DNA of 49,947 nt from Russula earlei (taxonomy: Eukaryota > Basidiomycota > Agaricomycetes > Russulales > Russulaceae), in assembly GCA_025769875.1 (NCBI GenBank), contig JAGFNK010000394.1:1-49947 (forward strand). Reading direction: 5' to 3'. Shown here piece by piece: positions 21,108 through 31,587 of the stretch. Under the pieces are notes generated by a model. The model saw only the letters and a list, made by a program, of their open reading frames with translations. It was not told the DNA's origin and did no database searches. Positions within the stretch are counted from its first letter, which is position 1, and each line of letters starts with the position of its first letter. Both the position numbers and the translations under genes were made by a program.

Positions 21108-23559
21108 ATGTTATCCTATTTCCAATTGACTGGCACATCATCCGCCCCATCCACTCCATCTGCTGCTTCTGACCCAAGCACCCCTTGCATGACACAACAT
21201 TTAAAGTTCAGGCATGCCCCTTCAAAGATCATTGCCAATTCTGGAAAGAGGGGAGGTTTTTATTATGACCAGGAGCATGGCAGATACCCCATGGAATGGC
21301 TGACAGCAGCCAATTTTGATGCATGGCACCGGCAAGAAGAACTGGCTTATGCAATTGAATTGATTACATCCAGCACTGAGCATGGGCAGGGATAGACAAA
21401 AAAGGGTTTTGTCTGTTCCCACCAACTATCTGGGGGAGCTTCATATTATGTAAAGAAGCACCCCGATTGCACACGGAGATCTGAGATCAAGAAGATGGGT
21501 TGCCATTGCCAAATAGTCATCAAATCTTATGCAGACATGCCTACCATTCTCAGACAATATGCAAGTGAGCATGATCATGAAATTGGAATTGCTAATCTCA
21601 CTTACACACAAATGTCACACATAGCATGTGATAAAATTAGATCCTTGTTGTCAAGGAAGGTTGATCCACAGAAATAGTAAGTGTGCATTGAATTTATTTT
21701 TAATTGCTAACCTAATGAATTGAAAGGTACATGATATTCAGGATTCATTGCCTGATGGCAGCCAAGACCGATTCATCTCACTTCAGGATGTGAGCTGCAT
21801 GGCCTAGGAAATTGAAGATGATAATATCAGGCTGCATCCAGAGGATGCTATCTCCACCAGGCTCTGGTTGGACAGATTGAGAGATGAAAATACAAATGTG
21901 TTTTACAAAGACAGGCTGCACAGTGCCCCATCTCAGTCAAATCTGCAGGAAGATGCATATGTGTTATGCATCCAGACTCCTTTCCAAATGGAGGCATTCT
22001 GCTGTCTTGGGAACAGCTTCATCAGTATCAATGCAACTCATAATATTTACTCAATATCTAGCATGCTTACCTTTTCTGGATAGGTGTGCCTGTTGCCTGG
22101 ATGCTGGCATCCAATGGAACAACAGACACAATATCCTTTTTTGTCCGTTGGGTCAGGGGTGCCAGTCTGGCTATCTGGCCATCTATTATTATGACAGATC
22201 ATGATGCTGCACAGATTGCCACCCTCAAGATTGCCTGTCCAGGAAGTCAGATATGGCTTTGCAAGTGGCACATGTTGTGTGCAATGTGATCACACTTCAA
22301 TACAGCTGAATTTCCTGATCTGTGGGATAAGATCAAGAGATGGGTACAGACAGATGATCAGGCTGACTTTCTGTAAAACTGGGAGGAGATCTCCACTGAT
22401 CCTCAGGTCCCACAAAGTTTTGTGAACTACCTTGGGTGTGAATGGATGCCTGTGGTGCATATGTGGTCCATTGTTTTCCAGAAAAATCAACTTAATCATT
22501 TTTTAGATATCATCACATCCTCAAATCACACTGGCTTGATGGCAAGTGCTGTCACAGAACTGGTACCTCAAACTGGACCAGCAACCGGGCTAGCCTACCC
22601 GGACAGACCTTGCGTCCAACTCATGTCTTATGACTCATTTGTAGACTCATGTATCCCATCATGTTCTAGCATGTTCTCATTATGATAGCCTCACCGTTCC
22701 CTTAAGGACACTATTTGATATAGTGTTCCCTATGTATATAAGACTGCCAAATAGCAAGAACAAGCCTTAAGCTTGTTCTCTTGTGAAATATCACTAGATT
22801 ACACTTCAGGACCACCTACCTTTGAGCTTTCGAGCTCATTGTCTGAAAACCTCTGAATTGCTAAGTCTTCCAGATGCGAAGACTTATCAAGACCTTCTCT
22901 ACTCTGCAGTACACACTAGCTCTCGCTGTGTTGTCACTGAGATCCCCGATTCTCACAAGAACTCATTGTCTTGTTCAATTTCCCTGCACTTGTCTTGCAC
23001 ATGAAACAATTTGTCAATGACACTGCCCCTAGTTGGTGACAAGTGCAATTGGTGGATCAATCAAATCTTGTTTGTGCTAGTGCATCAAATAGTGCCATAT
23101 TACCAAAACAGGCACAAACATCAGAAAGTCAGGCTCAATGGTCGGAACCTGGTGGCTGACAGGCATTGGAAACTTTTTGCCTGCACCCAGAGCATATCAC
23201 AAGATTTGATCTTGCAATTTGATGAGATCTGCTTTCACATTGCTTCACAATCCCAGTCCAGCAAGTTTTACTCAATTGATCTGATGAAGTCAACTTGTGA
23301 TTGCACAGATTATCCACGGATTAGATTCTGCAAACACATTGCAGCAATCTACATCCACTTTCCTCACCTCTGTCCTGAAGAGAGAACCCAAAAAGCTCCC
23401 ATAGAGAGTTCAAATAAATTCCCTGACCCACCATCCCCATCCACCAGGCCAAGGGAGAGCCTAGTATCTCTCTCACAGAAGATCATATTGTTATCATGCA
23501 ATCTCACATCTAGGCTTGAGGATGCTAATCAATCAGCAGAGATCATCAAGGCTGCATAG
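21108..23559 (+). pseudogene. MULE transposase, broken
   Basis: Pieces appear in the order expected of fungal Mutator-like transposases. First is an N-terminal FAR1/FLYWCH-type region with a MGCHCQIVIKSY zinc-ligand motif and HDHEIGIANLTY (about 21,400-21,680). Next is the MULE core: INATHNI, where the first catalytic Asp has become Asn, then MTDHDAAQIATL and CKWHM near 22,190-22,290. Last is a C-terminal SWIM zinc finger, CDCTDYPRIRFCKHI, near 23,300. Stops and frame changes at about 21,393, 21,680, 22,083, 22,290 and elsewhere, plus an insertion at 22,540-22,988, leave no functional protein. Most lesions fit CpG or TpG-type transitions. Confidence 0.8.
22540..22988 (+). mobile_element. Probable solo LTR inserted in the MULE
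   Basis: A segment of about 449 bp breaks transposase homology between HTG and the region leading to KQFVNDTAP. It starts TGG, ends TGCA and is flanked by the near-identical pentamers CTTGA and CTTGT. It contains TATATAAG at about 22,735, a GAACAAGC/GCTTGTTC palindrome just after it and a CpG content higher than the surrounding MULE, as in a younger Ty1/copia-like LTR. No internal retroelement genes accompany it. Confidence 0.45.
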
Positions 23560-24201
23560 GCTGCCAAATACAGTTTGGCAGCCGCAATTAATATAATTCA
23601 AGGTTACAAGGTCTTACCCAATAAGGAGGTAATTGTGCCCAATCAGCATACATGGACAGAGACAGCCAAGCATATGGGTGTCAAACAGGGCCCAAAATAA
23701 TTGACCAGTCTCCCTGACATGTGAGGACTGACAGCACAAAGTATTGGCATTGCTAAGGGAAAATGCTGCCATGTTCACAATGATCCATACACCAGGGATG
23801 AATGGTCAGACAAGCATGCCAAGCCTGATGCAACATCTGCTGCAGCGAATGCACACATGTGTGCCCTTGGGAACTGTCATCTCAAACCCCCCTCCCTTGG
23901 AACCCCCCTTGGAATCCCCCTCCCTCAGATGCCACCGCCTCCCTTGCACCAGGTCCCTTCAGACTCACATGACTGCCTATTCTAGCAGCCTTGTCTTCTG
24001 CTGATCCTTACAATAGAAAATCTTTATTTGTATTGTAATTTATTTTCCAGATACATAATAAATAAGTGATTAAATAAGGGATTAAGAAAATACTTTGGTG
24101 TCATTTACACGCATGATTGAAGCCCTGATTCTCTTGCTGACCCAATCACCTTTTATAGTAATTTTGGATCATCTAACCCACTGCTAAAAGTATGCAACTA
24201 T

Positions 24202-24292
24202 GACTGGGGGTGACAAATGTACAGGGTAATATAGTAGGGATGCGCATTATTACAAAAGCATGAATGGGAAATTTTCCCACACACATGACAAA
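24202..24292 (+). repeat. Composite repeat block outside the MULE right end
   Basis: The first part (24,202-24,235) is the inverted match of 17,661-17,694. The second (24,235-24,292, with GGGAAATTTTCCC) is the CpG-decayed version of the 60-bp repeat found in the CRN 3' flanks at 11,585-11,644 and 28,642-28,698. The two repeats abut, which suggests they belong to one element family. Confidence 0.6.
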
Positions 24293-25224
24293 CCTCGTTC
24301 TTGCAACGGGTCACCTGTGCTATCACTTCCTGTGGAATTGGTAGCTGGTGGGGTTGGAAGGCCAGAATGGGTGGATGCAGCACCAGGGCTGGGGGGCTCT
24401 GAGAGATCAGGTAGCTCTGATGATGAAGTTGAGGAAGGGGTGGACCCATCGCCAAGGAAAATTGCAGACAATGGATGGTGCTTGTGTCACTGACTGGGGG
24501 TGGTGTCACTGACAAATCTGTTCACATGCGAGATGTGCGCACTGAGTTGAGCGAGAATGAAAGGTTCTTGTGAAGTTTGGGGATCTTGGTGATGACAATG
24601 CCAAGGCAATTGTGTACCATGGAGAGGAAAAGACAAACAATAATCCTTCGCGTTTGAAGACTTAGAGGAATGGGAAGTTCTCAGCAAATGTCAGGTTTAT
24701 ATACATATAGAATACTATATCAAATAGTAGTATTCACGAGGAAACAATGTGGTGATCATACTAGAACATTCAAGAACAAGGTGGTACAGGTGAGGCAGTA
24801 TGAGTCATTAGAACATACAAGAAACATGAGGTTCATCCAGGTTTGCTTTTCTGGTTGCTGGTCCAGTCCGATGTACCAGTTGTTGTGACAGCTTGGATGA
24901 GAAAGAGGGGTGAGATGTCATCTAGTGGAAAGGTTGGAAAGGGAGCAACTGGACATAAAGAGAACTGGAGAGGGGATTTAAGAGGGGCCATTGACTGCCC
25001 TTAACACAAAGGTGAGACAGGGGGCAAGAAAACATGCTGGTCCGATCCCTGTTGACGGAGCAGGTGGGGAACAAAGCAGTCATGTGGCCCATTTGATGAC
25101 AGGATAGGAGATGAAGGTCAAGTAGAATTGATTGAAAAATGTACAGCACTGGTTAGCGACCCCATCGTGGGAATATTTCACGGGAAATGCCGAACCTAGC
25201 TAGGACATGATTGATCGATCCTCT
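24293..25224. other. CpG-poor non-coding spacer DNA
   Basis: No gene supported. Short open frames are proline-rich or low in information on both strands. A small AATACTATATCAAATAGTAG palindrome lies at about 24,712. The base composition matches the flanking transposon relics up to about 25,150, after which CpG sites reappear. Confidence 0.45.
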
Positions 25225-25281
25225 TGCTGATGATATGCTTAATCCTCCCTTCGAGAGATCTCATCCCAATGACGAGATGGG
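25225..25281 (+). pseudogene. Relic resembling CRN intron 1/exon boundary
   Basis: TTGCTGATGATATGCTTAAT followed by CCTC and, later, TCATCCCAAT and GACGAGATGG lines up with the first intron of both CRN genes (26,117-26,176 and its mirror), which reads TTGCTGATGACATTATGCTT and so on. Identity is about 75-80 percent over 57 bp by eye, with the same word order and spacing. It is too short to show coding, but suggests that a third CRN-type gene or fragment once lay here. Confidence 0.5.
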
Positions 25282-25314
25282 TTTTCTCCGGTGGCTTAAA
25301 AAAAGTCGTTTCCA

Positions 25315-25363
25315 CTGCTTGCTGATCTGAGATGCCACTGTGGCATCTCAGATCAACAAGCAG
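25315..25363. other. Long near-perfect hairpin
   Basis: A 23-bp arm (CTGCTTG, then CTGATCTGAGATGCCA) is followed by a 3-nt loop CTG and its complement with a single mismatch. A stem this long with so short a loop is unusual and not part of any element recognised here. It lies about 415 bp upstream of the right CRN start. Confidence 0.8.
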
Positions 25364-25417
25364 AAAAGGATTTTGACGACCGTCCCATGTCTGATTGGGT
25401 TCCTCCTGTTTTCCTCC

Positions 25418-25424
25418 TATATAA
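25418..25424 (+). promoter_or_regulatory. TATA-like site upstream of the right CRN gene
   Basis: TATATAA about 355 bp before the right CRN ATG. The region 25,364-25,777 has normal CpG content and no mobile DNA, so this copy keeps a host-type 5' flank. The distance is long for a core promoter unless there is a long leader. Confidence 0.25.
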
Positions 25425-25777
25425 CGGCTTCGGTCAGTAACTGGTCGGCATAATACATGTGCCCCGATTACGAAGAGTAGTCGATTCTTTCATGACCTGT
25501 TTGTATAGCAATCCAGCCGGATGGATGAACGCCATTTTTTCCCTTTGTGGCTGTCCATCCCTTATGGTGGCCACCATTCCTAATGGTTCAGATGGTCACT
25601 TTAACGGTAGTATCGTGCATGGTACTGTCAGTGTCAGTTCACTACCATCTCGGCGGTCACAAATGTCACGAAAGTAACGGACATGTAACACATGCCGAAT
25701 TAATGCTATTCTCACTACCCACCGACTCAACTCATCGATAACCACTCATCTGCCCTCCCTGTGTACTATCACCCTTA

Positions 25778-28501
25778 ATGCTCAAGCTTTTTGTATATCC
25801 GATTGGACTAGGCATCCCTTTCCCAGTCAAAATTGAAGAGTCGGAGACCGTCGGCGATCTAAAAAAAGCAATTTTGCGTGAAAACCCCAACGACTTCAAA
25901 GATATTGACGCCCGCCGGCTTGTCCTCTACCAAGTCGACTTGCGTTATGGCGAGAACCTTGAGGATGCTGCCAAACAAGCCACGAAAGACCTAGACCCGC
26001 TGAAAGACCCGCTTAGCTTGCTGTCCGAAATATTCCTGACGGCGGTTCCTTCAAAGACGATCAGCATTGTTGTGGAGAATCCAAAGATCAGAGAGAGTGA
26101 GTCCCCGACGAACGTTGCTGATGACATTATGCTTAATCCTCGCTTCCCAATTTCATCCCAATTACGACGTGGCAACTCATGACATTCTTGTGCGGTGACC
26201 ATGTCATTTTTACAGATGTGGCTGAAGTCAGCCAGGCGCTCAACTCGGAACTGGTCAAAGAGTACAAAGACATCTTCATCAATGTGTCCAATTGGGGAGA
26301 CTTCGAGGAGGCCGATATCCACGGCAATCATATTGTGGAAGCGACAGCGGTACCACAATTTGTTACAGAGTTTGAAAAAAAGCTGGACAGCAAGCCGACT
26401 GTGACCCCTGATGTGCGATGTTTCCTTGACTTGTCCGTCTGCTTTCCGATTTTGACTGTTTAATGTAGTTGTATTCCGCGTGCGAATGTATCTCCGGTCA
26501 ATCCTTGGCTGCTGCATATGATAGAAGCAACGAGGCCATGGACATCGACGATGGGCCACCCGAGGAATCCATCTCCGACTTCCGATCTCTGGGTGAGCGG
26601 GAGGTGCCTCGTCAAGCCCAGGGAGACGAGATGTCACATGTGGTGTATATTATGTCCGATAAATGGCCAAGCCATCAGCAACGGCAACAGAATCGCAACG
26701 ATGCTTTCAAGGAACGTGTGGCCCAGATGATATTTTTCGGAAAGTTGTACTACTATGTTCAAGGGCAAAGAACGATCACGGCTCATCTGTAAGTTTTCAC
26801 TTGGTCCATCTATCACGACTCAGCATCTTGCGTAGAGGCCACGAGCCATGGCCTTTCGATCTTATCGTCAAACATGAAAACGAAACCGGACCAACACAAT
26901 TCCGCAAATACAAACCTCGTAGCGATTTCCGCTTATCGAAGTCACGTCTTCCTCGACTGCTAGTTGAAGTTGATTCGACGTCAAGGGTATATGACGACCC
27001 CAACCGAAAGCCTGTGGACCTTATCCGGATGCTTTTGGCAGGGGCCGCCGTGGTCCGTTTTGCAAACAAATTCTTGGAATCGTTCAAGGGGCGGGATTTC
27101 GTGCTCGTTGCTGTCTATATCACGAGCAAAGGAGTAGCAAGTCGTTATACGATTTTTCAGGATCCGGATGATCCGAATTCGCCATTCGTATGTCGTCCCC
27201 TGGGTTTCGAGTAAGCTCGTTGGCTGAATGATCGTAGGTTTATTACAACCAAAAGGTATTTTCGTTTGGGACCTCGGATGGCCGCATCGAGTTTGCACGC
27301 CAGTTGTACAACCTTAATTATATGCTAGAAGGGGCAAACGAAGGCAAAGACACGGAATCAAATGTTGACAGGCTCAAGGAGAAGATCTTGAAATATAGCA
27401 AGAAATTTCCTTTGGAGTCGATGTTCGGCAAGGGCACCAAGAAGAATGCCGATAAGACAGATGACGGTGCAGGTACCGGTGGAGGTAGGGGCGCGGGTGC
27501 GGGAAGCGCAGATGCAGCAGACCACATGGAGTTCCGAGCACACGGGTATGAGGTGGAACCTGAAGTCGTGGTGGATAACCGCGGTAACGTGTTCGAGCCG
27601 CTTGTCAAGGTGTGGTAAACCTTTTCTACTCATTTTACGCGCTGACGCTTGGCCCCCAGATGCCGTCGCACATCCTCAAGGTGTATCGACCGTCGAACCC
27701 GAAAAATGTACTCATCGCGAAAAAAGTTCGCGAGGAATCGAAAGAGATCGCGATCTTCAACCTTCTTGATTCCATCCAGCCCAAGTCGAGACACATTATC
27801 TCGCTAATCGATTCGTTCCATATCTCGTCGAGGACGTGGCTCATTCTACCTAGAATGAGCTCTCTCGCGGATTATGTCACGATCTGCCCTGACGAACTTT
27901 ATGGCAAGGTCGCTCAAGTCTGTGGGGGTCTCATTGAGGGCCTAGCGTATCTTCACAGACACTACATCGCTCACAGGGACATCAAGCCTCACAACCTTCT
28001 TGTCGACCGAGACTTTGACTTAAAATCATCGATTTCGATATCGCTATGCAAGTGAAGGATGAGAACGAGGAAGTTGATGACCAATGCGGGACGAAGCATT
28101 GGATGGCACCGGAGATCGGCAAGTCGTGGTACAGTCCGATCAAGGCCGACCGATGGTCTTGCGGGCATGTTATATTGCATCTTCTTGACGCAGTCGGGAA
28201 AGAAGACAATCAATGGAAAGCAATCGCGAGGAGGCTGGAGGCACATGATGCAGACAAGCGGCCGTCGTTACTTGAATGGCCCATATGGTTCGCACCCCCG
28301 CCCTCGAACGTCGTCAACATAGCTGGTGAGATAAAGGCCCTGCGGCATCGCCAAGGCACAATGAAGGTCGATGGAGAAAACGCAATGCCCCTGCAGGCGA
28401 AGAAGCAGAGACTGACAGAATTTGACCGGAACGAGGGGGGGAGGGAGTTCGGAGGACCTTACGAACCACAGGCATCGCAACCCGTGGTTAGAGTTTGTTG
28501 A
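25778..28501 (+). pseudogene. Crinkler (CRN)-type kinase gene, right copy, frameshifted
   Basis: Mirror of the left CRN gene with the same six-exon layout (introns at about 26,093-26,210, 26,413-26,468, 26,788-26,823, 27,188-27,237 and 27,613-27,659). Exon 1 encodes a CRN header (MLKLFVYPIGLGIPFPVKIE, ETVGDLKKAI, KDIDARRLVLYQVDL) clearly diverged from the left header. From about 26,079 on, the two genes are nearly identical. In the last exon one G present in the left copy is missing at about 28,021, shifting the frame after AHRDIKPHN and just before the metal-binding DFD. The downstream APE and DxW segments remain readable in another frame. Kinase activity would be lost unless this is a sequencing error. 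Confidence 0.78.
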
Positions 28502-28641
28502 ACTCGTGGCACTTGTTGGTAGTGGTGTAGGCACATAGAATGTTGATACCCAGTCCCCAGTATCTATTATGTCTGTGAATTGTTCCCCGCTATGATTTTT
28601 CTAGATCCACTTTTAACGTACGTACGCGCCAGAGAGTAGAG

Positions 28642-28698
28642 CAGGACGCGCGTTATTACAAAAGCACGCATGGGAAAATTTCCCACACACATGACAAA
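28642..28698 (+). repeat. 60-bp dispersed repeat, right-arm copy
   Basis: Mirror of 11,585-11,644, in the 3' flank of the right CRN gene. It differs by single bases, for example within the AATTTTCCC palindrome and the GGGACGCGCG end. Confidence 0.7.
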
Positions 28699-28840
28699 GC
28701 GTTCCCTCCAAGCACGAATGCTTCCACTGGTACAGTATGCCACTGCTTTACCAATATCCCGACCGGAGTCGGTTGATCTTCACATTTTGCCGATGATATC
28801 GCTCCTCAGGTTGGCATGCGGCGTATTCGCCACCCTTCTA

Positions 28841-28871
28841 AACCTCAGCTGGTCCCCCAAAAGCTGAGGTT
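28841..28871. other. Inverted repeat (hairpin), right copy
   Basis: The 10-bp stem AACCTCAGCT / AGCTGAGGTT around an 11-bp loop is the mirror of 11,412-11,442. The stem is fully conserved although the loop sequence is simply reversed. Confidence 0.55.
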
Positions 28872-28903
28872 ATGGATCCCCGACTTAGCGCTTGTCCATC
28901 TCG

Positions 28904-28909
28904 CTACAT
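28904..28909 (+). promoter_or_regulatory. Altered TATA site of SDR C (right)
   Basis: TACATA stands where the left arm has TATATA, about 70 bp before the start codon. A single T-to-C (or C-to-T) change may weaken transcription of this copy relative to the left one. Confidence 0.4.
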
Positions 28910-28977
28910 ATCTATCAGCCGTTTCCTCGTAGACCATCTTTGCCCGCCCTCCTACAGTTTCTCCGACGGTATCTACT

Positions 28978-30087
28978 ATGTCGATCATCGGCTTGGACGA
29001 AGATCTTAAAGTCGCTCGTCGTGAGGAGTAAGTTGACGCACGCTCATCTCCCTCACATCTCCAGACTGAGACGGCCTAAGCATCTACCAAACCATCGACC
29101 CCAAGGTTCATTATGACGCACAAACATTCGCGGGCAAGGTCGTACTGATCACCGGCGCATCTCGTGGCATCGGCGTAGAAATTGCGTTGCAATACGCTCG
29201 CGCCGGCGCCGCCCTCGCGCTAGTGGCCCGAACGCAAGCCGGCCTCGACGCGAGCAGAGACGCAATCCTTCGCGAGCGTCCCTCTGCGCAGGTTCTTACC
29301 TTCCCCGCCGACGTAAGGGATGTGACCAAGGCAGAGGAGGCTGTCGCTGCTACCATAACCCGCTTCGGTCGTCTGGACATCCTCGTTGCTAATGCCGCTA
29401 CCATCCGCCGCCTAGATTTACGTGCGTGTGCTCAACATCTCTTTGGCTGTGCATCACTGGCTGATTATTTTCCCCCACAGCATTCGCATCTAAGGATCCA
29501 AAGGGGTGGTGGGATGTTCTTGACGTCAACATTCGTGGCACATACAACTTCATCCAGTGCGCGTGTCTCACATCCCCGCCATCATGATCCAAGCTCACCC
29601 CTCTATTGACTAGTTTTGCTGTTCCAGAATTGCTTAAAACGAAAGGCCAGGTGGTCGTTCTCACGTCAATAGGAGCTCAACTTCGATTACCGACATCGAG
29701 CGAATACGCACTATCGAAATTTGCCCTTAACCGTCTTGTAGAGTTTGTCACAGTCGGTAAATGCTTTTTCTTCTTTATTGTCCCTTCGCACTGTTCTAAA
29801 CGCCCGTTCATTGTCACCCTGCAGAGTATCCTGCCATCAAAGCGTTCTCTGTCCACCCCGGTGTTGTCCAGACTGATCTGTTTGAAGAGTGCGCCGGCTC
29901 CTATCCAGTTGACTCCACTGTTGGGTTGGCTGCTGCGACGATATTGTATTTGACTTCCGGCAAGGCCGACTACCTCAGCGGTCGTTATGTTTCTTCATCG
30001 TGGGATCTTGGTGATGTTGAGCGTGATTGGAAGGAAAAGATATTGGCACAGAACAGCCTTGTCAATAAGCTTTCCATCCCAAATTGA
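28978..30087 (+). CDS. SDR C, right copy: short-chain dehydrogenase/reductase
   Basis: Five exons, the start at 28,978 (MSIIGLDEDLKVARR) and the stop at 30,085-30,087. Introns run at about 29,028-29,082, 29,420-29,479, 29,558-29,612 and 29,759-29,823. TGASRGIG, NAAT, LTSIGAQ, EYALSKF and HPGVVQTDLFEE are all present, so cofactor and catalytic residues are complete. A small deletion at the 3' end relative to the left copy replaces the terminal Val codon and stop by Asn and a new stop, a neutral-looking change. It lies 476 bp downstream of the right CRN gene on the same strand. Substrate unknown. Confidence 0.87.
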
Positions 30088-31527
30088 ATTACTAGCCGAT
30101 TACTCATTACCCCTCCTTTGATACTGTCGTAATATTGGTTCGCCACCGCTGAAGTCTCTCGAAAATCGAAATCGCTGTCGAACTGACCGCAATGAGCTTT
30201 TCTTCATTAATACCAACGATGACAGCAGGCAAAACCTTCAGCGGTTCGGAGGACAGCTTTATTTTACAGAAAGTAGAGCGATACACACAAACAAGGATCC
30301 TTCGCTTCGTTCCGCCGGTGCCACCTACCCATCATGAGTAGGGGAGTCGTTCGTATGATGGCAGTCCCTTCCGGATTTCATGTCTGTACACCCAATCATG
30401 ATTCATGAGATACAGTGTGCCATCTAGACCTTTTCGTTGCGACGTGACTTACGAGTGTCAGCCGCAGCCAGCCTGCCATAGGCTCGGATCCAGCTGTCTA
30501 CTTCAACCACCATTGGGCATCTGCAAATCTCCCGCAAATCAAGAGACAAGTCGATGCTGAGTCCGCCGCCGATGCACATGCTCATTCGCATCCGAATCCC
30601 AATCAACGTGGGATTTAGGCGAGCATAACGGAATTGACGTAAAGACATTCGCCGGCTAGGTTCTGGCCCTCCTCTTCTTTCCCTGGAGATGAGCACTGAT
30701 GCACTGATGTTCCCACCGTCAGGACACGACTCTACGCCCCAAATCTACGGGATGATTCGGACTGACAAACGCCCTGTGACAAACCAATTAGCTTCTCCGA
30801 TCTAGGCCAGGTCCCCTATTCAAGCGCACGCTACTGTGTAGTTAAGAGTGCCACTATCACATTATGTGCATGATCTCATATCACCTCTGATATCAGGATG
30901 GGGTGCCCGCTCCAGTCGGAAGTACGGCCACAGCACCGAAGTATGACCAGGTCGGCAACCCACCGCCCCCAAGCATCCGACGACAACACACCATGTCCTT
31001 TCATTTGTCCCTATGTCATTCAACGTTGAACAGTACCTCCGCCAAAGCTTGGATACGTTGAATCCTGTAATTTGACGTCCATTCATCGTCAAACCGGGAA
31101 GCTGGTGAGGTCTTGACTAGACGAAGCGCCCTCCCGAGATAACGAGTCCCGTGGTGAGTCCCGTAGTAAAGTATTATCAAGCAACTGACTAACCAATCCC
31201 TCGATGTGTAACGGCCTTTCATTCAAGCTTCCCAAGCGCCGATTGCCCAATCGATGATATGTATTCTTGGGAAGATAACGATGTGCCTACAAGACAAGTT
31301 GAGATCGCACCAACTGACATTCTGCAAAACTGACGAGGCATTATCCCATCATCGGGAGTATAGTGATACTAACCCATTTCGGTCCTGACTCATGACGTCG
31401 GCGTTAGTCTGTGTTCCCTCTTCTGAATTGAAATTGTTCATAGTCTCAGTAAGCCAACATCAGGAAAAAATGTCTATTTCCTCGCCGAGTGTGAGAAACC
31501 TTCGTCATTGCCATCGGGTGACGGACA
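30088..31527. other. Intergenic DNA between SDR C and SDR B (right)
   Basis: Mirror of 8735-10,195. No gene; ORFs are short and shifted by indels relative to the left arm. Confidence 0.45.
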
Positions 31528-31533
31528 TATAAA
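31528..31533 (+). promoter_or_regulatory. TATA box of SDR B (right)
   Basis: TATAAA 55-60 bp upstream of the start codon, identical in position to the left copy. Confidence 0.6.
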
Positions 31534-31587
31534 CTGCCCATGCGCCCATATCCCGTCTAGTTTGAATTCTCAAAGACAACGGTCAGT

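Larger units (their letters stand above)
20954..24191 (+). mobile_element. MULE-type DNA transposon, degenerate
   Basis: An 81-bp inverted repeat, 20,954-21,034 and 24,111-24,191 (both reading ACTTTTAGCAGTGGGTTRGA inward, about 88 percent identical), bounds a broken Mutator-like transposase. The DNA is strongly CpG-depleted except for an inserted segment at 22,540-22,988. The right terminus adjoins further repeat sequence (24,202-24,292), so the true element ends may lie further out. Confidence 0.75.
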
